Part shown: positions 8,020 through 15,049 of the stretch, piece after piece
How the letters are laid out: each line of letters opens with the position of its first letter
How positions within the stretch are numbered: the first letter of the stretch is position 1
NCBI GenBank assembly: GCA_030603565.1
Contig: JAUVXM010000025.1
Location: 1 to 33,359, forward strand
Direction of reading: 5' to 3'
Length of the DNA: 33,359 nt
Source of the DNA: Candidatus Aminicenantota bacterium
GTDB taxonomy: Bacteria; Acidobacteriota; Aminicenantia; Aminicenantales; Aminicenantaceae
The notes under the pieces: generated by a model
Database searches by the model: none
Told to the model about the DNA's origin: nothing
Seen by the model: only the letters and a program-made list of their open reading frames with translations
Made by a program: the position numbers and the translations under genes

Positions 8020-8553
8020 ATGCGAAATAAATTATTGGCATTAATGCCGGAGTTTCAGGCCATCTCAGACAGATCACTGCAGGAAACGACTCTCCGGGTA
8101 TGGCTGGAGGCAGTCAAGATAGGTGGCTGGGATATAGATGATCTGCATGAGATGCCTTTCACGCTTTTAATTAAAAATTGTTCTATTAACATTATTGAAC
8201 ATACTCGCGCGGTAACCCGCTGTTGTCTGCAAATAGCAGATGTTATGATCGAGGAATATAAGGAGAAAATATCGTTAAACCGGGATTATCTATTGTCCGG
8301 AGCCCTTTTGCATGATGTGGGAAAATTATTTGAATACAAAAAGGAAAAAGGGGAGTTTGTAAAAAGCGAAGAAGGCAAACTGCTTCGTCATCCGATCTCA
8401 GGGGCTGTGTTTGCCGGAAAGTTTGATATTCCTCAGGAGATACTTCATATTATTGCGGTACATTCTAAAGAAGGAGACGGTATGCGCAACACTGTTGAGT
8501 CAGTAATCGTTAATCATGCTGATTTTGTTAATTTTGAAGCTTTAAGTACTTAA
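8020..8553 (+). CDS. HD-domain phosphohydrolase coupled to the citrate-cleavage operon
   Basis: The ATG follows the lyase stop codon with no gap, so translation is coupled. The 177-residue product carries the HD metal-binding set: His61 (EHTRAV), His98-Asp99 (ALLHDVGKLFEY), His124 (LLRHPISGA), His148 (AVHSKEG) and Asp168 (NHADF). This pattern fits HDIG-type phosphohydrolases that act on nucleotides or other phosphorylated small molecules. The N-terminal 50 residues contain no recognised domain. The substrate is unknown. Co-expression with citrate-cleavage enzymes suggests metabolite or nucleotide repair, or regulation of that step. The stop codon abuts a dispersed repeat end (CCTGACC), so the C-terminus may have been reset by the insertion. 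Confidence 0.8.
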   Translation: MRNKLLALMPEFQAISDRSLQETTLRVWLEAVKIGGWDIDDLHEMPFTLLIKNCSINIIEHTRAVTRCCLQIADVMIEEYKEKISLNRDYLLSGALLHDVGKLFEYKKEKGEFVKSEEGKLLRHPISGAVFAGKFDIPQEILHIIAVHSKEGDGMRNTVESVIVNHADFVNFEALST

Positions 8554-8643
8554 CCTGACCTATTCATAAAAAAATGGCGATATTAACGCATCTACTTTGT
8601 TGCAGTGGAAAGGTTTGATTAATTAAACTGTGAATATTTCAGG
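8551..8643. repeat. Short dispersed repeat of the CCTGA family
   Basis: The left end CCTGACCTATTCATAAAA starts directly after the HD gene stop codon, and the right end TGAATATTTCAGG finishes at 8643. The interior shares a GCATCTACTTTGTTGCAG-like block with the elements at 17414-17664 and 22362-22554, so it looks like a deletion derivative. The left 31 bases are an inverted copy of 68-98. Confidence 0.75.
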
Positions 8644-8652
8644 CTAAGAGCT

Positions 8653-8807
8653 GGCATGGACACAGGTAAATCCCGGAGAAAGCCATCCGGAACAACGCGG
8701 GCATGGTTCCTCGAGAGAATCTCGAGGAGAGCGTTGTGAGGACAGGAAGGGATTTCCCCGCTGGGGGAAATCTCTGTCTTTCGCAGGGACTTACCTGTGT
8801 CCATGCC
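8653..8807. repeat. 155-bp structured palindromic repeat, copy 1
   Basis: The 22-base ends are inverted repeats (GGCATGGACACAGGTAAATC and its complement at 8786-8807, 21 of 22 pairing). Inside, GAAAG pairs with CTTTC, AACAACGC pairs with GCGTTGT around a CTCGAG/CTCGAG hairpin, and GGATTTCCCC pairs with GGGGGAAATC; together these make a three-way junction. A second copy at 22859-23013 has the same length and about seven differences. No ORF fits. It could be a non-autonomous element or a structured RNA; the region 8554-8896 holds only this and two repeat ends. Confidence 0.85.
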
Positions 8808-8828
8808 TCATCCGAATTTCATCTTTCC

Positions 8829-8892
8829 ATTTACTATTTTCCATTTTCTAAGTATCATACATATCGACATTTTTTATGAATAGTTAAGGAGG
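8829..8892. repeat. Dispersed repeat end forming the ribosome binding site of the next gene
   Basis: This stretch is the reverse complement of 22745-22806, with high identity. It ends with ATCGACATTTTTTATGAATA (8863-8882) and then GTTAAGGAGG, in which the usual GTTCAGG terminus has become a perfect Shine-Dalgarno (AAGGAGG, 8886-8892) four bases before the TTG start at 8897. Confidence 0.75.
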
Positions 8893-8896
8893 AGAT

Positions 8897-10150
8897 TTGG
8901 GAGCTACCTTTTCGGAAAAAGTCCTTGGAGCTAAAGCCGGGAAAAAGGTAAAAGCCGGGGAAGTAGTCACTGTTTCTCCGGATTATATCCTCTCCCATGA
9001 TAATACTGCGGCTATAAGCCAAAAGTTTGCTCAACTGGGAGTTGATAAAGTAAAATGCCCTGATAAGATTATCATCATTCTTGATCATGTTGTCCCTGCT
9101 TCAACTGAAAAATATGCTCAAAACCATAAAATAATCCGGGAGTTTGTAGAAAAACAGGGGATTTCTAATTTTTTTGATATTCACAATGGGATCTGCCACC
9201 AGGTTTTATCTGAAAGCGGATTCGCCCTGCCTGGGAAACTGATCCTGGGAGCGGATTCTCACACCACAAGCTATGGAGCGTTTGGGGCGTTTTCAGCCGG
9301 GATCGGACGTTCGGAAGTAGCATCGGTCTGGGCAACAGATAAAATATGGCTTAGAGTCCCGGATACGATTAAGATCGAGCTGAAGGGGAGTTTTGCCAGA
9401 GGAACTTTTGCTAAAGATGCGATCCTTAAAATAATTGGAGAGCAAGGGGCAGACCGGGCCAATTATAAAGCCCTGGAGTTTTGTGGCAGAGCCGTAAAAG
9501 ATCTAACCCTTGCCTCTCGCCTGGTATTTGCCAATATGGCAGCAGAGATGGGTGCTAAGAACGGATATTTTGCCCCGGATAGCAGAGCTCTGGATTTTCT
9601 CAAGCAGCATGCCCGAACTGACTTTAAACCTGTTTTTTCTGACTCTGATGCGGAATATGAAGCGGTGTTAAAATATGATCTCTCAATACTTGAACCCCAA
9701 GTCGCATGCCCCCATACGGTTGATAATGTCAAGCCTATTACCGAGGTCGAAGGCATAAAGTTCCACCAGGGTCTGATCGGCACCTGCACTAACGGCCGTT
9801 TTGAGGATCTGAAGGTCGCCGCAGATATACTTAGGGATAAAAAAATTCATCCTGCAGTCAGGGTTTTGATCCTTCCTGCTTCCAGGAAGGAATTCCTGAA
9901 GGCACTGAAGAAAGGCATCATTGAAGTTTTGGCTGAGGCCGGCTGTGTGATCCTTAATTCTGGCTGCGGACCCTGTTTAGGCGCTCATCAGGGAATTCTG
10001 GCGCCCGGAGAGACAGCCCTCAGCACTGCTAACCGTAATTTCCAGGGACGCATGGGAAGCAGGGACTCTAAGATTTTTTTAGCTTCGCCTGCAACTGTGG
10101 CTGCATCCGCTCTTACGGGGAAAATAACCGACCCGAGGAAATATCTATGA
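8897..10150 (+). CDS. LeuC-type aconitase-family hydratase large subunit (copy 1)
   Basis: The start is TTG 8897, chosen because AAGGAGG (8886-8892) sits four bases upstream. The 417-residue product has the length of archaeal-type isopropylmalate isomerase/homoaconitase large subunits. The three [4Fe-4S] ligands are visible: Cys297 in GTCTNGR and Cys357/Cys360 in [28 protein letters not shown] (about 119-132) and [13 protein letters not shown] (about 375-387) are also typical. It overlaps its small-subunit gene by four bases. In this cluster, beside isocitrate-dehydrogenase-like and citrate-cleavage genes, the most likely reaction is citrate to isocitrate. Sequence alone does not separate that from isopropylmalate or homocitrate substrates. 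No leuA or homocitrate synthase lies nearby. Confidence 0.85.
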   Translation: MGATFSEKVLGAKAGKKVKAGEVVTVSPDYILSHDNTAAISQKFAQLGVDKVKCPDKIIIILDHVVPASTEKYAQNHKIIREFVEKQGISNFFDIHNGICHQVLSESGFALPGKLILGADSHTTSYGAFGAFSAGIGRSEVASVWATDKIWLRVPDTIKIELKGSFARGTFAKDAILKIIGEQGADRANYKALEFCGRAVKDLTLASRLVFANMAAEMGAKNGYFAPDSRALDFLKQHARTDFKPVFSDSDAEYEAVLKYDLSILEPQVACPHTVDNVKPITEVEGIKFHQGLIGTCTNGRFEDLKVAADILRDKKIHPAVRVLILPASRKEFLKALKKGIIEVLAEAGCVILNSGCGPCLGAHQGILAPGETALSTANRNFQGRMGSRDSKIFLASPATVAASALTGKITDPRKYL

Positions 10151-10644
10151 ATAAAGGAAAGGTCTGGAAATATGGGGATAATGTCAACACCGATGTGATT
10201 TTCCCCGGGAAATATACTTATGTACTTATGGAGCCGGAAGAGATGGCAAAGCATGCCCTGGAAGATCTGGACCCCGGTTTTGCCGCTCAGGTCAAAGCCG
10301 GAGATATAATTGTCGCGGGACGAAATTTCGGCTGCGGCAGTTCCCGGGAGCAAGCGGCATCCTGTTTGAAATATGCCGGGGTGCAGGCTGTAATAGCTGT
10401 ATCTTTTGCGCGGATATTTTTTCGTAATGCCATAAACCAGGGTCTGCCGGTGGTTCAGTCAGAAAAGGCAGTAAGAAATATTTCAGCCGGAGAAGAGGTG
10501 GAGGTTGATTTTGAAAGCGGGCAGATTAAAGCGGAAAAAGGGACATTTAAGTTTCACGCGCTACCGGATTCGGTTCTGAACATACTTCAAGCCGGCGGTT
10601 TAATCGAATATACTAAGCTATTCATAAAAAATGATGGGACCTGA
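10147..10644 (+). CDS. LeuD-type aconitase-family hydratase small subunit (copy 1)
   Basis: This 165-residue swivel-domain subunit partners the preceding large subunit (ATGA overlap at 10147). It shows [13 protein letters not shown] near the N-terminus, the [14 protein letters not shown] active-site loop (58-71) and an [16 protein letters not shown] segment. The loop that correlates with substrate choice in this family reads GKYTYV (21-26), which is neither of the well-known isopropylmalate or homoaconitase versions, so specificity stays open. The last codons run into a dispersed repeat: the TGA stop (10642-10644) is part of the element's CCTGA terminus, so the C-terminus KNDGT may have been set by that insertion. 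Confidence 0.85.
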   Translation: MNKGKVWKYGDNVNTDVIFPGKYTYVLMEPEEMAKHALEDLDPGFAAQVKAGDIIVAGRNFGCGSSREQAASCLKYAGVQAVIAVSFARIFFRNAINQGLPVVQSEKAVRNISAGEEVEVDFESGQIKAEKGTFKFHALPDSVLNILQAGGLIEYTKLFIKNDGT

Positions 10645-10783
10645 TTTATTTATAAAAAATGTCGATTATAAATAGAGATTACATTAAAAACAAAATGGTC
10701 AATTGTAATGCCTGAGGGATCAATGTAAAATATTGATTTAAAAAGAGGTATTATAAATCGACATTTTTTATAAATAATTCAGG
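10640..10783. mobile_element. Complete 144-bp MITE-like element with about 27-bp inverted ends
   Basis: The left end (CCTGATTTATTTATAAAAAA, then TGTCGAT) and right end are inverted copies with about one mismatch over 27 bases; the interior is AT-rich and non-coding. The left terminus supplies the TGA stop of the small-subunit gene. The right terminus, TTCAGG followed by GAGAGAGAG, supplies the purine-rich ribosome site of the dehydrogenase gene at 10793. No clear target duplication is visible. Confidence 0.8.
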
Positions 10784-10792
10784 GAGAGAGAG

Positions 10793-11908
10793 ATGCCAAA
10801 ATATAAAATAGCAGTTTTACCCGGTGATGGGGTTGGTATAGATGTTACTGAAGCAGCTATGGTAGTGCTGGAGAAAATTGGGTTTGATGCCGAATATATA
10901 TATGGGGATATCGGCTGGGAATTCTGGTGTAAAGAAGGTGACCCTTTTCCGGAGCGTACAGTTAAACTGCTCAAAAGGACAGATGCTTGCATTTTCGGGG
11001 CCATTACCTCTAAGCCGAACAAGGATGCCCTTAAGGAGTTGGCTCCGGAATTGAAAGACAAAGGATTATCTTATTTCAGTCCTATAGTAAGGCTGCGCCA
11101 GGAGTTTGACCTTTATACCAACCTCAGGCCCTGCAAGGCTTATCTTGGTAACCCGCTGAATTACCGTGATGATTTAGATCTGGTCATCCTACGGGAAAAT
11201 ACTGAAGGGATGTATGCCGGAGTAGAGTTTCATCCGGTTCCGGATGAGGTTAAGAATGCTTTGCTCCTGCATCCGAAGATGAAAAAATTTGAATCTGTCC
11301 CTCCAGATGAAATGGCCATTTCCACCAGGATTATGACCAAAAAAGCATGCACACGGATTCTAAAGGCTGCCTTTGAATATGCCCGTAAATATAAGCGGAA
11401 ATCTGTGACCATAGTAGAAAAACCCAATGTTCTCCGGGAAACAGGCGGGCTTATTCTGGATATCGCCCGGAAAATGGCGGAGGAATATCCTGATATCGAA
11501 TTTTGGGAAACCAATGTTGATGCCATGGCTATGTGGCTTATTAAAAACCCGCAGGATTATTCTGTGCTGGTGGCGGAAAATCTTTTTGGCGATATAATAT
11601 CCGACCTTTCCGCCCAGCTTGTAGGAGGTTTGGGATTTGCCTGCAGTGGGAACATCGGGGACGATTATGCAGTGTTTGAACCCACGCATGGGTCTGCGCC
11701 CAAATATACCGGTATGTATAAAGTCAATCCTATTGCCATGCTTCTGGCGACCAAGATGATGATGGAATGGTTAGGGGAAGCGGAGGAAGCCGGGCGTCTG
11801 GAAAATGCAATAGCAGAAGTGATTAGGGAAGGAAAAGTCAGAACATATGATATGGGGGGCGGCTCCTCGACTCTGGATATGGCTCATGCTGTGGCATCTA
11901 AGCTGTAG
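10793..11908 (+). CDS. Isocitrate dehydrogenase-like enzyme (IDH/IPMDH family)
   Basis: This 371-residue beta-decarboxylating dehydrogenase has LPGDGVGIDVTEAA at the N-terminus. Its substrate residues are in SPIVRLRQEFDLYTNLRP (Ser96, Arg102, Arg112) and LRENTEGMYAGVE (Arg134, Tyr141), and its metal ligands are Asp243, Asp267 and Asp271. The SPIV/LRENTEG pattern resembles isocitrate and homoisocitrate dehydrogenases more than isopropylmalate dehydrogenase. The cofactor loop HGSAPKYTGMYKVNP has Lys304, Tyr305 and Val311 at the places of E. coli Icd Lys344, Tyr345 and Val351, suggesting NADP. The third determinant, Arg395 after TYD, is a Gly here. It sits between two hydratase pairs; the likely reaction is isocitrate to or from 2-oxoglutarate. 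Its ribosome site comes from a repeat end. Confidence 0.83.
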   Translation: MPKYKIAVLPGDGVGIDVTEAAMVVLEKIGFDAEYIYGDIGWEFWCKEGDPFPERTVKLLKRTDACIFGAITSKPNKDALKELAPELKDKGLSYFSPIVRLRQEFDLYTNLRPCKAYLGNPLNYRDDLDLVILRENTEGMYAGVEFHPVPDEVKNALLLHPKMKKFESVPPDEMAISTRIMTKKACTRILKAAFEYARKYKRKSVTIVEKPNVLRETGGLILDIARKMAEEYPDIEFWETNVDAMAMWLIKNPQDYSVLVAENLFGDIISDLSAQLVGGLGFACSGNIGDDYAVFEPTHGSAPKYTGMYKVNPIAMLLATKMMMEWLGEAEEAGRLENAIAEVIREGKVRTYDMGGGSSTLDMAHAVASKL

Positions 11909-11957
11909 AGTGCTTTCTTTTACATAAATAGGGCTTTTTAGCCTGGAAGAGGAAAAT

Positions 11958-13208
11958 ATGGGATATACGATAATTGAGAAGATAATCCGGGGTCATACAG
12001 ATGAGGAAGTCCGGGCCGGGGAGATTGTGTGGCTGGATCTGGACGTAAGGTCTGCCCGGGATTTTGGCGGCCCCAATGTAGTTAAAAATTTTTGCCGGGA
12101 ATTCGGTGATACGCCGGTCAGTGATCGGAGCAAAACTTTTTTCACTTTTGACCTATGTGTTCCGGCCTGCACCTTACAATATGCGGATAACCAACAGGTC
12201 TGCCGGGATTTTGCTCGTGCAAAAGGCTTTAAAGTCTTTGATGTTGATGAGGGGATAGGATCCCATGTTCTTATTGAGCGAGGACTGGCTGCTTCTGGAA
12301 GTACGGTTGTCGGTACGGACAGCCATATGAATATTTTAGGAGCTGTCGGCTGTTTCGGTCAGGGGATGGGTGATGTTGATATCACTTTTGCTTTTAAAAC
12401 AGGAAAGATCTGGTTTCAGGTACCTGAATCCCTTAAAGTTTTTGTCCGGGGAGAGCCGTCTTCAGGATTTTCAGCTAAAGACCTCACTTTATACATTGTG
12501 AAACAGCTCGGAACTAAAAAAGCGGCCTTAAAGAGTGTTGAATTTTATGGGGAGGCAGTCCGAAAGCTCTCTATTTCGGGGCGGATAACCCTCTGCAGTA
12601 TGGTTACTGAGATGGCAGGTATCATAGGTTTTATTCCGGAGTTTAAAGACTCGGTCGCAAGCGAGATAAAAAGCTTAAGCGGTGAGGAGTTTAACCATCC
12701 GTATGCTGATAAAGATGCAGTTTATTCTGATGCCATAACAATCGATATAGATGGATTAGGCCCTCAGGTGGCAGCGCCTTTCCTGCCTACAAATGTAAAA
12801 GATGTTGGAGATCTGGAGGAGGTAAAGATCGACTCTGGTTTTATCGGTTGTTGTACAAATGGCCGGTTTGAAGATCTTAAAGCTGCGGCCCGGGTTTTAA
12901 AGGGGAAAAAAGTAAAAGATGGAGTAATGTTAAAGATCGTTCCTGCGACCAGGAAAGTCTATAAACAGCTTTTAGAGAAAGGGACCCTGAAAGATCTTTT
13001 TGAAAGCGGTGCGATTATCAGCAATCCCGGCTGCGGAGGGTGTGCCCAGGGCCATATCGGGCTTACTGGAAAGGGAGAAGTGCAGATAAGTACCGGAAAC
13101 CGCAATTTTGAGGGCAAGCAGGGAAAAGGGCAAAATTATCTGGCAAGTCCCGCAGTAGTAGCTGCTTCTTGTATTCTGGGGCACATAGCCGGCCCGGAGG
13201 ATATCTAA
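11958..13208 (+). CDS. LeuC-type aconitase-family hydratase large subunit (copy 2, divergent)
   Basis: This 416-residue protein is preceded by GAAGAGGAAA. The cluster ligands are Cys299 (GCCTNGR) and Cys359/Cys362 (NPGCGGCAQGH). It differs clearly from copy 1: the N-terminus carries LDLDVRSARDFGGPNVVKNF, the active-site region reads GTDSHMNILGAVGCFGQGMG instead of [15 protein letters not shown], and the C-terminus has STGNRNFEGKQG. It is therefore an old paralogue with perhaps another substrate, not a recent duplicate. It lies 49 bases after the dehydrogenase gene and is followed by its own small subunit. It may be a second aconitase, a methylcitrate-type hydratase, or an enzyme of a related 2-hydroxy-acid pathway; the sequence does not decide. 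Confidence 0.82.
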   Translation: MGYTIIEKIIRGHTDEEVRAGEIVWLDLDVRSARDFGGPNVVKNFCREFGDTPVSDRSKTFFTFDLCVPACTLQYADNQQVCRDFARAKGFKVFDVDEGIGSHVLIERGLAASGSTVVGTDSHMNILGAVGCFGQGMGDVDITFAFKTGKIWFQVPESLKVFVRGEPSSGFSAKDLTLYIVKQLGTKKAALKSVEFYGEAVRKLSISGRITLCSMVTEMAGIIGFIPEFKDSVASEIKSLSGEEFNHPYADKDAVYSDAITIDIDGLGPQVAAPFLPTNVKDVGDLEEVKIDSGFIGCCTNGRFEDLKAAARVLKGKKVKDGVMLKIVPATRKVYKQLLEKGTLKDLFESGAIISNPGCGGCAQGHIGLTGKGEVQISTGNRNFEGKQGKGQNYLASPAVVAASCILGHIAGPEDI

Positions 13209-13210
13209 CC

Positions 13211-13753
13211 TTGAAAAATCTAATCATAGGAAAAATATGGGTCCTTATGGGGAAAAAAGGACGATTGATCGAAGATATTGATACAGATCAGATATTTCAC
13301 AATGCTTTCCTGCATATCACAGAGCTTAGGCAAATGGGACAATATGCGCTGGGTAATCTTGAGGGCTGGAAAGATTTCCCTGGCAAAACAGGGCCGGGGG
13401 ATATCATTATTGCCGGCCGGAATTTTGGAGCCGGCTCATCCCGCCAGCAGGCGGTTGATTGTTTTAAATCTCTCCAAACCGGGATGATAATTGCTCCTTC
13501 TTTTGGAGCTATATATTTCCGGAATGCAGTCAATTCAGGATTTCCGGTAATGAAGTGCTCAAAACTAGCGGATTTGATTGCCGGCGGATTGCTGAAAAGC
13601 GGTGATAAGATCAGAGTGAATATCCGGACTGGAGAGGGTCAGAATCAGACCAGGAAGGAGGCTTTTTTTATTGAGCCTATGAATGAAGTACAGTATAATC
13701 TGTGGGAAGTGGGGGGATTGTTTTCCTACGCAAAAAAAACGAAAAAGGATTAG
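13211..13753 (+). CDS. LeuD-type aconitase-family hydratase small subunit (copy 2, divergent)
   Basis: I choose TTG 13211 as the start: it follows the large-subunit stop by two bases, and GGAGG (13196-13200) lies ten bases upstream. Extending the frame to 13169 would only overlap the large subunit. The 180-residue product has EDIDTDQIFHNAF, then an expanded loop (HITELRQMGQYALGNLEGW, residues 35-53) absent from copy 1, then AGRNFGAGSSRQQAVDCF (68-85) and FGAIYFRNAVNSGFPVM. The active-site Cys of copy 1 (GCGSSR) is Ala here (GAGSSR). It pairs with the divergent large subunit upstream. tsaB starts five bases after its stop, so the metabolic operon runs into housekeeping genes. Confidence 0.8.
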   Translation: MKNLIIGKIWVLMGKKGRLIEDIDTDQIFHNAFLHITELRQMGQYALGNLEGWKDFPGKTGPGDIIIAGRNFGAGSSRQQAVDCFKSLQTGMIIAPSFGAIYFRNAVNSGFPVMKCSKLADLIAGGLLKSGDKIRVNIRTGEGQNQTRKEAFFIEPMNEVQYNLWEVGGLFSYAKKTKKD

Positions 13754-13758
13754 GTCGC

Positions 13759-14448
13759 ATGCTTATATTGGGGATTGATACAAATTCTTTTGCAGGTTCT
13801 GTTGCCCTTCTGGAGAACAGCAGGCTCTTGGCTGAAGTAAATATGGATTCTCTCTTGACACATTCTGAGAGGCTTCTGCCTTCAGTTGATCTTGTTCTTG
13901 GGACAAAGAAATTAAAAATAAGCGATATAGACGGATTTGCCCTGGCAGCCGGGCCGGGGTCTTTTACTGGAATCCGGATTGGAATGAGCACAGTTAAATC
14001 ATTAGCGCTTGCTGCCGGGAAACCGGTAGCGCCGGTTTCAAATCTTGTGGCTTTGGCCTATAAACTGAGGCGGCCGCAGGGACGGCTGCTTTGCCCTATG
14101 CTGGATGCAAGAAAGGGTGAGGTTTATAGCGGTCTTTTTAAATTTGACGGGAAAAAGTTGGCTGAGGTAATTGCCCAGGGTGTATATTCTCCTGATAATT
14201 TTTTTTCAAAGCTTCCTGATAATCGGGTCATTCATTTTATCGGCGCAGGAGTTGAGAAATATAAGAAAAAGGTCTTCCAATATTTCAAGGACAAAGCGAG
14301 GTTTCCTTTAAGATCTTTTTTTATAGCTCATGAAGTCGGATTGCTGGGATATGAAGATCTGAAAGCCGGTAAGGGGAAAGATTTTCGTGAACTTGAGCCG
14401 CTCTACTTTCGCAAATCTCAGGCGGAGGAAAAACATCATAAAGGCTAA
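13759..14448 (+). CDS. tsaB: tRNA threonylcarbamoyladenosine biosynthesis protein TsaB
   Basis: I place the start at ATG 13759, which begins MLILGIDTNSFAGSVALLEN as the family does; the open frame extends upstream into the previous gene without support. The 229-residue product is TsaB, the inactive ASKHA-fold partner of TsaD in making the t6A base of ANN-decoding tRNAs. Diagnostic segments are THSERLLPSVDLVLG (about 33-47), AAGPGSFTGIRIGMSTVKSL (about 65-84), and DARKGEVYSGLF. rimI follows with overlap or near contact, the common bacterial tsaB-rimI order. It probably shares transcripts with the hydratase genes upstream, since no promoter gap exists. Confidence 0.9.
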   Translation: MLILGIDTNSFAGSVALLENSRLLAEVNMDSLLTHSERLLPSVDLVLGTKKLKISDIDGFALAAGPGSFTGIRIGMSTVKSLALAAGKPVAPVSNLVALAYKLRRPQGRLLCPMLDARKGEVYSGLFKFDGKKLAEVIAQGVYSPDNFFSKLPDNRVIHFIGAGVEKYKKKVFQYFKDKARFPLRSFFIAHEVGLLGYEDLKAGKGKDFRELEPLYFRKSQAEEKHHKG

Positions 14449-14917
14449 GCTTCCTCAAACATCTTTTTTTTTACGGGTTATGGAGGAGCGGGACGTGCCT
14501 TTTGTCTTGAAGATCGAAAGACTGTCTTTTTCTCATCCCTGGATGGAATCGGCATTTAAGGGCGAGATAAATAACCGGGGGATATCGTTTCCCTTTGTTG
14601 TTGTGCATAGTCACCAGGAAAAGATAATCGGCTATATTATATTCTGGTTAATGGAAGAAAAAGCCCAGATAAGTAATTTTGCTATTCACCCTGATTTCAG
14701 AAGACTGGGAGTAGGAGAAAAAGTTTTAACCCGGATTATAGCTCAGATAAGAAAATATGGAGCAAAATCAGTTATTCTGGAAGTTAGGCCGTCCAATTAT
14801 GCAGCGAGGCGGTTATATGAAAAATACGGATTTAAATCTTTAGGGATACGCAAGGATTATTACCGGGACCCAGGAGAAGATGCCCTTGTTATGGTTAAAT
14901 ATTTTAGTCCCTCCTAA
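14387..14917 (+). CDS. rimI: Ribosomal protein S18-alanine N-acetyltransferase RimI-like
   Basis: This GNAT-fold protein would acetylate the N-terminal alanine of S18. Visible parts are the HPWMESAF segment typical of RimI, the acetyl-CoA loop ISNFAIHPDFRRLGVGEKVL (Q/RxxGxG/A type), LEVRPSNYAARRLYEKYGF, and the C-terminal RKDYYRDPGEDALVM. The start is uncertain. GTG 14387 overlaps tsaB by 62 bases. ATG 14480 would remove the first strand and has no ribosome site. A strong GGAGG (14424-14428) lies six bases before in-frame ATC 14435 and ATA 14438, which would be rare starts giving a protein of normal length. The function is well supported; the coordinates of the 5' end are not. Confidence 0.85.
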   Translation: MNLSRSTFANLRRRKNIIKAKLPQTSFFLRVMEERDVPFVLKIERLSFSHPWMESAFKGEINNRGISFPFVVVHSHQEKIIGYIIFWLMEEKAQISNFAIHPDFRRLGVGEKVLTRIIAQIRKYGAKSVILEVRPSNYAARRLYEKYGFKSLGIRKDYYRDPGEDALVMVKYFSPS

Positions 14918-14952
14918 AAAAATCTTTAACTTTAAGTTGCGTTTTAGGAGGG
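14909..14952. terminator. Inverted repeat at the rimI/araD convergence, weak terminator candidate
   Basis: CCCTCCTAAAA (14909-14919) pairs with TTTTAGGAGGG (14942-14952) over an AT-rich loop. It includes the rimI stop codon and lies between convergent genes. There is no T run after the stem on the plus strand, so it is only a weak candidate. Confidence 0.3.
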
Positions 14953-15049
14953 GGGGGCTGTCTGCGGGCGGTCCGACTCTAAAGGGCCAAAGGAGCCAAA
15001 AGAAAAAGCAGGTAGAAGGAAAAATAGAATGTGTCCCTATTTGTTCTAA

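Noticed and set aside
8653-8807. CRISPR repeat or tRNA-like element
   Set aside because: Only two copies, 14 kb apart, with no regular spacers and no tRNA-like arms or CCA end; described instead as a structured repeat.
8897-10644. Calling the first hydratase pair leuC/leuD
   Set aside because: Family membership is clear but no leucine-pathway gene is nearby, and the substrate loop is atypical, so a gene symbol would overstate the evidence.
11909-11957. Terminator hairpin after the dehydrogenase gene (AGGGCTTTTTAGCCT)
   Set aside because: The stem is too short and interrupted, and the next gene is probably co-transcribed.
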